A stretch of DNA of 47,004 nt from Actinomycetes bacterium (lineage in GTDB: Bacteria; Actinomycetota; UBA4738; HRBIN12): assembly GCA_021155985.1 (NCBI GenBank), contig JAJNBA010000030.1, positions 1-47,004 on the forward strand. The letters run 5' to 3'. The notes under the pieces were generated by a model that was not told the origin of the DNA, made no database searches, and saw only the letters and a list, made by a program, of their open reading frames with translations. Positions 28,193-36,253 of this stretch are shown piece after piece; the stretch's first letter is position 1, and each line of letters begins with the position of its first letter. Both the position numbers and the translations under genes were made by a program.

Positions 28193-29986
28193 ATGGGTCG
28201 ACGCCAATTCATCCGGCGGATCCGCGCACGCGTACGCGGCGAACGCGGGTTCACCATCCTGGAAACGGTCATCGCGATGATGGTCGTCTTCGCGTCGCTC
28301 ACCGCCCTCGTGTACACGGCGTCGATCGGTTTCCGCTACGTCGGCTACGGCCGCGACCGGATCCAGGCGACGGGCATCGCGAACCGGGTGATGGAAGATA
28401 TCCGCGGGCTCGCCTACACGAAGATCACGGGCGGGATCTCGACGTCCGAGCTCGGAGCCGACAGTCGCATCGTCAATTGCGCGGGGGTGTACCGGTTCGA
28501 GACGTGCGCGGGCGAGAAGATCGTCTCGTCCACGTTCCCCGCGGGCTACGAAGCGGAGTGGCTCTTCCCGCACACGGACACGCTCACCGTGGGGAACCTC
28601 GACGTCACGTATCACACCTACGTCACGAACGAGACACCCACGACGACCCCGTACCGGGTCACCGTGATCCTCGAGTGGGCGGGAGGGGCGATCGCCAGCG
28701 CCGCGAACAACTCGGTCCGGGTGCAGAGCCTCTTCTGGTCGCCAGACGGATGCGTCAATCCGAACACCCATCCGTTCGCCGCCCCCTGTCAGCCGTTCTT
28801 CTACGGGCAGGTCGACTCTCCCCAGGCGCGGGTCGACATCACGGGGCAGCTCCACGACTTCGCGATCGATTTCGACTCGCTCGCGATCACCCTCCCGGGC
28901 ATCTCCGCGACCGCTCAGGAAGAGCAGACGACGCAGCTGAACGCGGCGACGACGCTCTCGGGGATCCAGTTCGTCGACAGCACCGGGACGGCGAACGACG
29001 GCAACCAGCAGGCCTCCTCGGAGGCGGATGACGAGGTGGAGACGAGCGCGGGGTCGGCCAGCGGGGGGGCCACGAGCGGCGTCACGTCCTATGCCGCTTC
29101 CCGGCTCAACTCCGACTGCTGCGACCAGATCGGGCTCACCGCGTCGGTCGCCAGCGGAGACCTGGAGTCTCGCGCCACGTCGGTGGACGCCAAGCTCGCC
29201 GACGCCGCGGCCTGTCCGACGACCGGCACGAGGGAGACGGACCTACTGCCGTGCGCGGGCGGACACATCCGACATGTGGGGACGGTCTCGGTGGGGATCC
29301 CGGTGACGCACGTCACGCCCACCGTCGGGTCGGCCAACCTGCTTCGGGTCGTCGGTCCAGGAACCGACACCACCGCGAAGATCGACCGAGACGCGTCGGC
29401 GGGCACCAGCGAGGATGGGCTCATCGACGTCCAGGCCACACGGACGCTCGGGACCGTGCAGCTGGGGGGATTCCCCTCCTCGGGCATGACGGCACCCACC
29501 GGCATGTCGACGACCCAGACCAACGACACCAACTACTGCGTGCGACTCGTGAACTATTCGGACACGGTCCGCGCGATCGCCGGTGAGCGGCAGGCGACCA
29601 ACCCGTCCGCCTCGGTCACGGCGGGAACGTTCTACTACCACAACGGCCTGGGGTACTCGAACAAGTCCGTCACGGATGCCACGCTGGACTCGCTCACGGT
29701 GACATGCTCCAAGACGCAGCTCGTCGGTCTCTCCACGGTGACGTGGCGGGTCACCGTCGCCACCGGCGGGATCAAGCACGCGACGACCGCGACCACGCAG
29801 ACCGCCGACCCGGCCGACGCGCAGACGCGGTGGGACGCGGAAGCGAGTGTGCAGCCGATCGAGATCACGATCCGGTACGAGTACATCGTCGACGGTGTCA
29901 CCGAGATCAACGTCCTCGCGACGTTCGATCCGGGCGACCTGTTCGCCCACGGCATCTATCAGCCGCCGCCGGCGGCGCAGGTGTGA
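28193..29986 (+). CDS. Large minor pilin/pseudopilin (PilV-like N-terminus, ~597 aa)
   Basis: RGERGFTILETVIAMMVVFASLTALVYTASIGFRYVGYGRDRIQATGIANRVMEDIRGL carries a class III prepilin signal with Glu5 and a hydrophobic helix, followed by a large Ser/Thr/Ala-rich domain. Confidence 0.85.
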   Translation: MGRRQFIRRIRARVRGERGFTILETVIAMMVVFASLTALVYTASIGFRYVGYGRDRIQATGIANRVMEDIRGLAYTKITGGISTSELGADSRIVNCAGVYRFETCAGEKIVSSTFPAGYEAEWLFPHTDTLTVGNLDVTYHTYVTNETPTTTPYRVTVILEWAGGAIASAANNSVRVQSLFWSPDGCVNPNTHPFAAPCQPFFYGQVDSPQARVDITGQLHDFAIDFDSLAITLPGISATAQEEQTTQLNAATTLSGIQFVDSTGTANDGNQQASSEADDEVETSAGSASGGATSGVTSYAASRLNSDCCDQIGLTASVASGDLESRATSVDAKLADAAACPTTGTRETDLLPCAGGHIRHVGTVSVGIPVTHVTPTVGSANLLRVVGPGTDTTAKIDRDASAGTSEDGLIDVQATRTLGTVQLGGFPSSGMTAPTGMSTTQTNDTNYCVRLVNYSDTVRAIAGERQATNPSASVTAGTFYYHNGLGYSNKSVTDATLDSLTVTCSKTQLVGLSTVTWRVTVATGGIKHATTATTQTADPADAQTRWDAEASVQPIEITIRYEYIVDGVTEINVLATFDPGDLFAHGIYQPPPAAQV

Positions 29987-29987
29987 G

Positions 29988-30629
29988 ATGACGATGGCGC
30001 GCGGGACGATACGTCGGCTCCACGGCGAAGGCGGTCTGACCTTGGTCGAGCTCATGATCGCGATGGCGATCCTGTCCCTCGTGTCCCTCGTGTTCACGAC
30101 GACGCTCTCCAGCGTGCAGCGGGCCGTCGTGGAGCAGGACGTTCGCATCCGACTGAACGATCAGGTCCGGCTGGCGGTGCAGTCGATCGACCGGTTGGTG
30201 CGATCGGGCAACATCCTGTACGACCCGGTCGACGAGTCGGGGAACGATCCCTTCGACGCGACCGCCACCGGCTACATGTTCCGGATCTACACGCAGGCCG
30301 AGCAGAGCGCGAGTCAGGAAGCTCGGTGCGCCTTGTGGCTCGTGGACGACCAGGAGCGGCTCCTGTATCGGACCTGGCCGATCCTGGCGCCCGAGGACGC
30401 ATCGAACTGGACGGTCGTCGCCGAGGGCGTCGTCAATCGCACGCTCGACGAGCCCGCGTTCACGCTGGACCCTGCCGGCCGGACCATCTCCGTGGGGTTC
30501 CACGTGAACCCGGACCTCGAGAATCGACCGCAGGCCACGCAGGTGGTCGAGGCGTCGCTCACGGGACGGAACACGTCCTTCGGCTACCCGGTGCAGCTCT
30601 GCGAGACCCTGCCCGACCCGCTCATCTGA
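29988..30629 (+). CDS. Minor pilin (PilW-like prepilin-type protein)
   Basis: HGEGGLTLVELMIAMAILSLVSLVFTTTLSSVQRAVVEQDVRIRLNDQVRLAVQSIDRLVRSGNILYD. Confidence 0.85.
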   Translation: MTMARGTIRRLHGEGGLTLVELMIAMAILSLVSLVFTTTLSSVQRAVVEQDVRIRLNDQVRLAVQSIDRLVRSGNILYDPVDESGNDPFDATATGYMFRIYTQAEQSASQEARCALWLVDDQERLLYRTWPILAPEDASNWTVVAEGVVNRTLDEPAFTLDPAGRTISVGFHVNPDLENRPQATQVVEASLTGRNTSFGYPVQLCETLPDPLI

Positions 30630-30652
30630 CGACGGAAGAAGGAGAAGAGAAC

Positions 30653-32092
30653 ATGCTGACCCGACTGCGCGATGAGGAACGCGGCGTCGCGATGGTCATC
30701 GCCGTGTCGGTCTCGTTCGTCGTGCTCCTGCTGACGACCGTCGTCGTCGCCCAATCGATCCACTCGCTGGACTCCAGTGGGTACGATCGCGAGCGGCTCC
30801 TCTCGGTGAACGCGGCCGAGGCCGGGACGAACCAGTGGTACGCGTACCTCCAGACCACGCCCTCGCTCAGCATGGCCGGCGATCCGGGGTGCGACTCGTC
30901 CACCGGCCTGCTCACGCTCGCGGACACGGTCCAGTCCGGGCCATCCGCCGCGGCCTACAGCTCGGTCGGCCGGTTCTACGGCGCCGACGGCATCACCGAG
31001 ATGAGCTGCGCCTCGTTCTCGGACACGAACTTCCCCTCGTTCGTCAAGGTCCGCTCGACCGGCACGATCAACGGGGCACCGAACCGGACCCTCGAGACGT
31101 TCGTTCGACTGACCCCCAACTACGGAGGGTTCGGAGCCGCGATCCTCGCCGTCAACGGCACCACGATCACGAACAACTTCACGATCAGCGGCAACAGCGG
31201 GAACGACGGGGACATCTACATCCTCAACGGCAACTTCCGCGTGACGAACGGGATGACGCTCTACGGCAACATCTACGTGCCGAACGGCACGGCACAGCTG
31301 GAGAACAACAGCGTCATCAGGGGCAACGTTTGGGCGAACGGCACCGTGACGCTCCAGAACCCGGCCACGATCCAGGGCGACGCCCTGTCCTCCACCGGTG
31401 ACGTCAACGGGGCCGGGTTCATCAACGACGACGCGACCGCGGCCGGTGACGTCGTCACGGCCAGCCTCACGATCGGAGGCACCGTGACGGAAGGCGTCAC
31501 GATGCCCGCCGTCCCCACGCAGACGTTCCCGCAGATCACGTCCTCGACGGCGTCCTGGATCGCCAGCGGCTACACGCTGGTGGACCTCAGCACGTCGACC
31601 GGCGCGACGCTCTGTGCGAAAGCGCGCGACTGGATCAAGAACCGCTGGTCGACGAGCGGCGTGACGAACGCGCTCATCAGGATCAACGCGACCTGCACGT
31701 TCAGCAACAGCAACAACGACACGTTCTCGATCCTGGGCAACCTCGCGATCCTGTCCGACGGCGGTTTCAACCTCACGCAAGCGTCGAACTGGAACGGCAC
31801 CTCCGGTACCATCAAGCAGATCCACTTCATCAGCGTCTACTCGGCGACGTGCAGCGGGACGACGAAGGACATCAGCGTCAGCAACAACACGAACTTCAAC
31901 AGCCAGACGAACGTATCCTTCTACACCCCCTGCCGGGCCACGATGAGCAACCAGAACTCCTTCTCCGGGCAGGTGCTCTCCAAGGACGTCACCCTGGGGA
32001 ACAACTTCAAGATGGCGTACAAGCCCGTGCTCGTCCCCGGGATCACGGGCGTCACCGGCTTCAAGCAGGACATCTCCTACATCCACGAGTGA
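30653..32092 (+). CDS. PilX-like minor pilus protein with predicted beta-solenoid/bactofilin-like region
   Basis: RDEERGVAMVIAVSVSFVVLLLTTVVVAQSIHSLDSSGYDRERLLSVNAAEAGTNQWYAYLQ, then short repeats such as GDIYILNGNFRVTNGMTLYGNIYVPNGTAQLENNSVIRGNVWANGTVTLQNPATIQGDALS. Confidence 0.75.
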   Translation: MLTRLRDEERGVAMVIAVSVSFVVLLLTTVVVAQSIHSLDSSGYDRERLLSVNAAEAGTNQWYAYLQTTPSLSMAGDPGCDSSTGLLTLADTVQSGPSAAAYSSVGRFYGADGITEMSCASFSDTNFPSFVKVRSTGTINGAPNRTLETFVRLTPNYGGFGAAILAVNGTTITNNFTISGNSGNDGDIYILNGNFRVTNGMTLYGNIYVPNGTAQLENNSVIRGNVWANGTVTLQNPATIQGDALSSTGDVNGAGFINDDATAAGDVVTASLTIGGTVTEGVTMPAVPTQTFPQITSSTASWIASGYTLVDLSTSTGATLCAKARDWIKNRWSTSGVTNALIRINATCTFSNSNNDTFSILGNLAILSDGGFNLTQASNWNGTSGTIKQIHFISVYSATCSGTTKDISVSNNTNFNSQTNVSFYTPCRATMSNQNSFSGQVLSKDVTLGNNFKMAYKPVLVPGITGVTGFKQDISYIHE

Positions 32093-32148
32093 GCCGGGGG
32101 CGGGCGAGCTTCCCCCATCTCCGGACCGAACGCAGGTAGGTTCGGCTC

Positions 32149-32925
32149 GTGGACGAGGCGTGGATCCGCGCGGTCGTCGCCCTGCCCTTCGGGCTGGCGG
32201 TGGGGAGCTTCATGACCGTCGCCGTCTCCCGCCTCCCCGAGGGCGGATCCGTGATCCGGCCCCGATCTCGCTGCCCCTCCTGCGGGGCGGAGATCGGGGC
32301 CCGGGACAACGTCCCCGTGCTGTCGTGGCTCCTGCTCCGTGGGCGATGCCGCCGGTGCGGCGAGCGCATCTCGGTCGAGTACCCGCTGTTGGAAGTCGCG
32401 ACCGCGGGCGTGGTGGTCCTCGCCGCGATCCGTTTCCCTGACCCGTGGCAGGCCGTGCTCGTCGCCGGCCTGCTCGCGCTGATGCCGGGCATCGCACTGA
32501 TCGATCTCCGCCACCGGATCATCCCGAACAGGCTCACCTACCCGGCGTTGCTCCTGTTCCTGCCGGTGGTCCTGCTCGCGTGGGGGATCGGGGATGCGGC
32601 CGACCCCGTGCGAGCCGGCCTCGGGCTCCTCCTCTACGGAGGGGTCCTCTTCATCGTGGCGGCGATCTCCGGGGGGATGGGGATGGGGGACGTGAAGCTG
32701 GCCGCGGTGATCGGCCTCGTCCTCGGTTCGCTCGGGCTGCGCTTCGTGGGCGTGGCGGCGGCCGCCGCGATCGTGCTCGGTGGTCTCGGCGCGATCGTGG
32801 CGCTCGCGATGGGGAGGGGGCGGAAGAGCGCGATCCCGTTCGGTCCGTACCTGGCCGTGGGGGCGGTGGTCGCCGGTCTGTGGGGGGAGCCCCTCGCCGC
32901 CTGGTACATCGGCCGCTTCCTCTGA
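32149..32925 (+). CDS. pilD: Prepilin peptidase (A24 family, PilD-like)
   Basis: AVGSFMTVAVSRLPEGGSVIRPRSRCPSCGAEIGARDNVPVLSWLLLRGRCRRCGERISVEYPLLE with CxxC pairs; LIDLRHRIIPNRLTYP; GMGMGDVKLAAVIGLVLG. Confidence 0.95.
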   Translation: MDEAWIRAVVALPFGLAVGSFMTVAVSRLPEGGSVIRPRSRCPSCGAEIGARDNVPVLSWLLLRGRCRRCGERISVEYPLLEVATAGVVVLAAIRFPDPWQAVLVAGLLALMPGIALIDLRHRIIPNRLTYPALLLFLPVVLLAWGIGDAADPVRAGLGLLLYGGVLFIVAAISGGMGMGDVKLAAVIGLVLGSLGLRFVGVAAAAAIVLGGLGAIVALAMGRGRKSAIPFGPYLAVGAVVAGLWGEPLAAWYIGRFL

Positions 32926-32954
32926 TCTGGGATCCGCACCGCTCCTCCACGGGC

Positions 32955-32981
32955 CTCCGGAGCCTCGGAAGGGCTCCGGAG
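32955..32981 (+). terminator. Hairpin terminator candidate after the prepilin peptidase gene
   Basis: CTCCGGAGCC-TCGGAAG-GGCTCCGGAG, perfect 10-bp arms, 30 bp after the stop codon. Confidence 0.65.
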
Positions 32982-33047
32982 CCGATCCCCGAGATGTTTG
33001 ACTTGGCCTGTTGCCTGGTGTTTCCTGAGCATCCTCAAAGAGGCAGG

Positions 33048-33105
33048 TGTGCTTCATGAGCACTCAATGTTACTGATGTGCTTCATGTGGCATATGAGAC
33101 ACATC
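33048..33105. promoter_or_regulatory. Operator-like repeat cluster upstream of the HTH gene
   Basis: 11-bp direct repeat TGTGCTTCATG at 33048-33058 and 33077-33087; inverted repeat GTGCT-TCATG-AGCAC 33049-33063; imperfect inverted repeat GATGTG...CACATC 33075-33105; locally AT-rich. Confidence 0.6.
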
Positions 33106-33122
33106 CGGAGGAGAGGGGTCTG

Positions 33123-33329
33123 GTGACCGGTTCACCATCGTTCGTGACTGGGCGGCTGTTCACCGTGGCCGAGGTGGCCGAGGTGATGCGCGTCTCGAAC
33201 ATGACGGTCTACCGGCTCATCCGCTCGGGCGAGCTCCCCGCGCTCAGGGTCGGGAAGGGCTACCGGATCTTCGAATCGGATCTCGAACGTTTCCTCGAGG
33301 GACGGTCCGTCCACGTGGAGGGCGGCTAG
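33123..33329 (+). CDS. Small helix-turn-helix (excisionase/MerR-like, BldC-type) DNA-binding protein
   Basis: GRLFTVAEVAEVMRVSNMTVYRLIRSGELPALRVGKGYRIFESDLERFLEG; GTG start preceded by the SD GGAGGAGAGG. Confidence 0.85.
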   Translation: MTGSPSFVTGRLFTVAEVAEVMRVSNMTVYRLIRSGELPALRVGKGYRIFESDLERFLEGRSVHVEGG

Positions 33330-34384
33330 TGCCGAAGACCAGGATCGGGCTCGACGTCGGTTCGACCGCCGTTCGCGCTGCGGAGCTTGCGGAGGGATCC
33401 CCGCCAACCGTGGTCAGGGCGGCTCAGGTGCCGCTGCCGGCCGGAGCCGTCGAGAACGGCGAGGTCCGGGAGGTGGAGGCCGTCTCGGAAGGGCTCCGCG
33501 AGCTCTGGACGCGAGGCGGCTTCAAGTCTCGCAAGGTGTGGATGGGCGTGGGGAACCAGCGCGTCGTCGTCCGCGAGATCGCGCTCCCGACGATGCCCGA
33601 GAAGGAGCTTCGTCAATCGCTGGGGTTCCAGGTGCAGGAGTTCATCCCGATGCCGGTCGACGAGGCGGTCCTCGACTACCACCTGATCGAGGAGCTCGAA
33701 ATCGACGGGCGCCAGATGCTCCGACTCCTCCTGGTCGCCGCCCAGAAGGCGATGGTCGACACCTTGGTCACCTCGGCCACGAACGCGAAGCTCGAGCCGG
33801 TGGGGCTGGATCTCGTCCCGTTCGCGATGGTGCGCGCCGTGGGCGCCGCCGGCGCCGGGATGGAGCTCGAGCGCACCGGGGATGAGGCGGTCGTCGACGT
33901 CGGCGCCCACGTCACGAACATCGTGGTCCACGCGGCGGGTGAGACCCGGTTCGTGCGGATCCTGCCGTCCGGGGGTCGTGACATCACCGTGGCGATCGCT
34001 CGTGGGCTCACCGTCGACGACGAGATCGCGGAGCGGTTGAAGCGGGGGGAGGTGGTCGAGGAGTCCACGGCGACGCCGGAGCAAGCGCTCGAGATCGCGA
34101 TGCAACGGGCGACACAGTTCGTCGACGAGATCCGCTCGTCCCTGGAGTTCTACACGGCTCAGACGCAGGGCGCGCGGATCGAGCGTCTGCTCATCTCCGG
34201 CGGCGGATCCAAGCTCGCGGGATTCATCGACATCGTGCGTCAGCGGATCCCTGTGACGGTGGAACCGGGCCGGGTCTTCAGCAAGGTGGGTTCCCAGCTC
34301 TCGTTGTCCGAGGACGCGCAGGCGGAGGCGGAGCCTGTGCTCGCCACCGCTGTCGGCCTCGCCATCCCCTGGAGCGGCTCGTGA
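33329..34384 (+). CDS. pilM: Type IV pilus assembly protein PilM
   Basis: RIGLDVGSTAVRAAEL, RVVVREIALPTMPEKELRQSLGFQVQEFIPMPVDEAVLDYHLIEE, VVDVGAHVTNIVVHAAGETRFVRILPSGGRDIT. Confidence 0.94.
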   Translation: MPKTRIGLDVGSTAVRAAELAEGSPPTVVRAAQVPLPAGAVENGEVREVEAVSEGLRELWTRGGFKSRKVWMGVGNQRVVVREIALPTMPEKELRQSLGFQVQEFIPMPVDEAVLDYHLIEELEIDGRQMLRLLLVAAQKAMVDTLVTSATNAKLEPVGLDLVPFAMVRAVGAAGAGMELERTGDEAVVDVGAHVTNIVVHAAGETRFVRILPSGGRDITVAIARGLTVDDEIAERLKRGEVVEESTATPEQALEIAMQRATQFVDEIRSSLEFYTAQTQGARIERLLISGGGSKLAGFIDIVRQRIPVTVEPGRVFSKVGSQLSLSEDAQAEAEPVLATAVGLAIPWSGS

Positions 34385-35001
34385 GTCAGGTCAACCTCCT
34401 CCCGCCGGACATCCTCGTCGCCCAGCGACAGCGCCGCTTGGCGGGGGTCGTGGCGCTTGCCGGCGCCGGGGTGATCGGGTTGATCTTCGTGTTCTACGTC
34501 CTCCAGCTCGGCTCCCTGGGCAGCGTGCGTGAGGACATCGAAAGAGCCGAGCAGAACAACGCCGGCCTGCAGCGGGACATCGACACGCTCCAGGGGTTCG
34601 AGGAGCTCCGCAGCCGTGCGCAGGCGAAGCAGGACCTCCTGAACCAGGTCTACGCGAACGAGATCTCGTTCTCCGGCATCCTGATGGATGTCTCCAGGGT
34701 GATCCCGAGCGACGCGGCGTTGACCTCGTTCGCCGCGACGGCTCAGGAGCCCACCGCCACCACCGGCGGGAGCACGCTGCTCACGGGCCGTATCGACGTG
34801 GCGGGTCTGGCCATCGACTACGACACGATCGCCTCCTGGTTGATGCGCCTCGAGCGGATCCGCGGCTGGGTGAACCCGTGGGTGACATCGATCTCCGACC
34901 CGGAAGCCGGACCGATCACGTACGCATCCGGGGTCGACCTCACGACGGCCGTGGTCACGGAGCGCGGCCAGCAGGCGGGTGGGACGGCCGATGGAGGGTA
35001 G
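34381..35001 (+). CDS. pilN: Type IV pilus assembly protein PilN-like
   Basis: VSQVNLLPPDILVAQRQRRLAGVVALAGAGVIGLIFVFYVLQLGSLGSVREDIERAEQNNAGLQRDIDTLQGFEELRSRAQAKQDLLNQV; between pilM and pilO. Confidence 0.88.
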   Translation: MSQVNLLPPDILVAQRQRRLAGVVALAGAGVIGLIFVFYVLQLGSLGSVREDIERAEQNNAGLQRDIDTLQGFEELRSRAQAKQDLLNQVYANEISFSGILMDVSRVIPSDAALTSFAATAQEPTATTGGSTLLTGRIDVAGLAIDYDTIASWLMRLERIRGWVNPWVTSISDPEAGPITYASGVDLTTAVVTERGQQAGGTADGG

Positions 35002-35578
35002 GCGCGCCATCATCGTCGTCGGGGCGGGGGCGGCGATCCTCGCTCTGATCCTGATCTTCTTCCTCGTCCTCCCGAAGATGGGCCAGGTCACGGAGGCGGA
35101 GCAGGAGCTCGAGGACACGACCGCGGAGCAGCAGGTGCTGCAGGCTCGGTTGAACGCCCTCGAGCAGGCTCGCGACGAAGCGCCCTTGAACGAGGCGACG
35201 ATCCGACGGATCGAACAGCAGGTGCCGCCCACGGCCGACCTGTCGGCGGTGATCCTCTTCCTTCGCAACGCCGCCTCGGTGGCGGGTGTGCAGGTGGTCA
35301 GTCTCACGCCGGCGACGCCCGTGGCCTCGACGACCGGCGGATTCTCGACCATCTCGGTCTCGGCGAGCGGTGAGTGTTCGTACTTCGCGATGGTGAAGTA
35401 CCTGCACGAGATCGAGACGCTGCCTCGCGCGGCCACCGTCGAAGCGGTCAACCTCACGCCGACAGAGGCGTCCACGCTCTCGTTCACGGCGACGATCACC
35501 TTGTACACGAGTGACCTGAGCGCCGGACCCGGCTCGGAGCCCGGTCCCACAGAGACCGTCGCGGTCCCGGGAGGATGA
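34991..35578 (+). CDS. pilO: Type IV pilus assembly protein PilO-like
   Basis: MEGRRAIIVVGAGAAILALILIFFLVLPKMGQVTEAEQELEDTTAEQQVLQARLNALEQ...SGECSYFAMVKYLHEIETLPRAATVEAVNLTP. Confidence 0.85.
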   Translation: MEGRRAIIVVGAGAAILALILIFFLVLPKMGQVTEAEQELEDTTAEQQVLQARLNALEQARDEAPLNEATIRRIEQQVPPTADLSAVILFLRNAASVAGVQVVSLTPATPVASTTGGFSTISVSASGECSYFAMVKYLHEIETLPRAATVEAVNLTPTEASTLSFTATITLYTSDLSAGPGSEPGPTETVAVPGG

Positions 35579-35581
35579 ACG

Positions 35582-36148
35582 ATGGCCCTATCTGATCGGG
35601 ATCGTCGGACCGTCATGATCGGCGGCGGCGTCGTCGGTGTCCTCCTCGCGGGGTTCGTCCTGTTCTCGGTCCTCGGCGGCGGCGAGGAGCCGTTCCCGCC
35701 GATCCCGGACACACCGCTGCCCACGAGCTCCCCGAGTCCGCCTCCAGACGGCGCCCCTCCGATCCAGAGCTTCACCGGGCGGGATCCCTTCTCCGTCCCG
35801 CCCGGTCTGTCGCCCTCGCCGTCTCCGACGGTTCCCGGCCCATCGGGGAGCCCGTCCGGGAGCCCGACTGGGAGCCCGTCCGTCGGGCCGTCGGGGACGC
35901 CGTCGCCGACGGCGCCGGGCAACGATTCGAGCCAGAACGTCGGCGGGTCGACCGTGGTCCTCCTGGACATCTTCGAGCGGGACGGCGCGACCCGAGCCCA
36001 GGTCGAGGTGGACGGGACCGTCTTCGACGTCGGGATCGGAGATCAGTTCGCAGGGGGCAGGTTCGAGCTGCGATCGGTCGCGGGGAACTGTGCCACGTTC
36101 CTGTTCGGCGACGAGTCGTTCACGCTCTGCATCTCGCCTCAGAAATAG
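35582..36148 (+). CDS. PilP-like/pilus-associated membrane protein with Pro/Ser/Gly-rich linker
   Basis: N-terminal TM, TGRDPFSVP motif, PSGSPSGSPTGSPSVGPSGTPSPTAPG linker, C-terminal VVLLDIFERDGATRAQVEVDGTVFDVGIGDQFAGGRFELRSVAGNCATFLFGDESFTLCI. Confidence 0.7.
   Translation: MALSDRDRRTVMIGGGVVGVLLAGFVLFSVLGGGEEPFPPIPDTPLPTSSPSPPPDGAPPIQSFTGRDPFSVPPGLSPSPSPTVPGPSGSPSGSPTGSPSVGPSGTPSPTAPGNDSSQNVGGSTVVLLDIFERDGATRAQVEVDGTVFDVGIGDQFAGGRFELRSVAGNCATFLFGDESFTLCISPQK
35846..35881 (+). repeat. Three tandem 12-nt units encoding GSPS/GSPT
   Basis: GGGAGCCCGTCC-GGGAGCCCGACT-GGGAGCCCGTCC within the linker of the PilP-like gene. Confidence 0.85.
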
Positions 36149-36185
36149 CTCCGGCGACCCGCCCACGGGGGGAGCGGTCGCCGGC

Positions 36186-36213
36186 GCGGGGGCGGCGTTC
36201 GCGCCGCCCCCGC
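36186..36213 (+). terminator. Strong terminator hairpin at the end of the pilMNO(P) genes
   Basis: GCGGGGGCGGCG-TTCG-CGCCGCCCCCGC, 12-bp stem with UUCG tetraloop, followed by AATTTCC. Confidence 0.85.
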
Positions 36214-36253
36214 AATTTCCGGGCCGGCCGATGGGGTCCGATACGATGCCCCC

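Noticed and set aside
35846-35881. 12-nt tandem repeats as a CRISPR or mobile-element signature
   Set aside because: They are in-frame codons for a GSPS linker, too short and without spacers.
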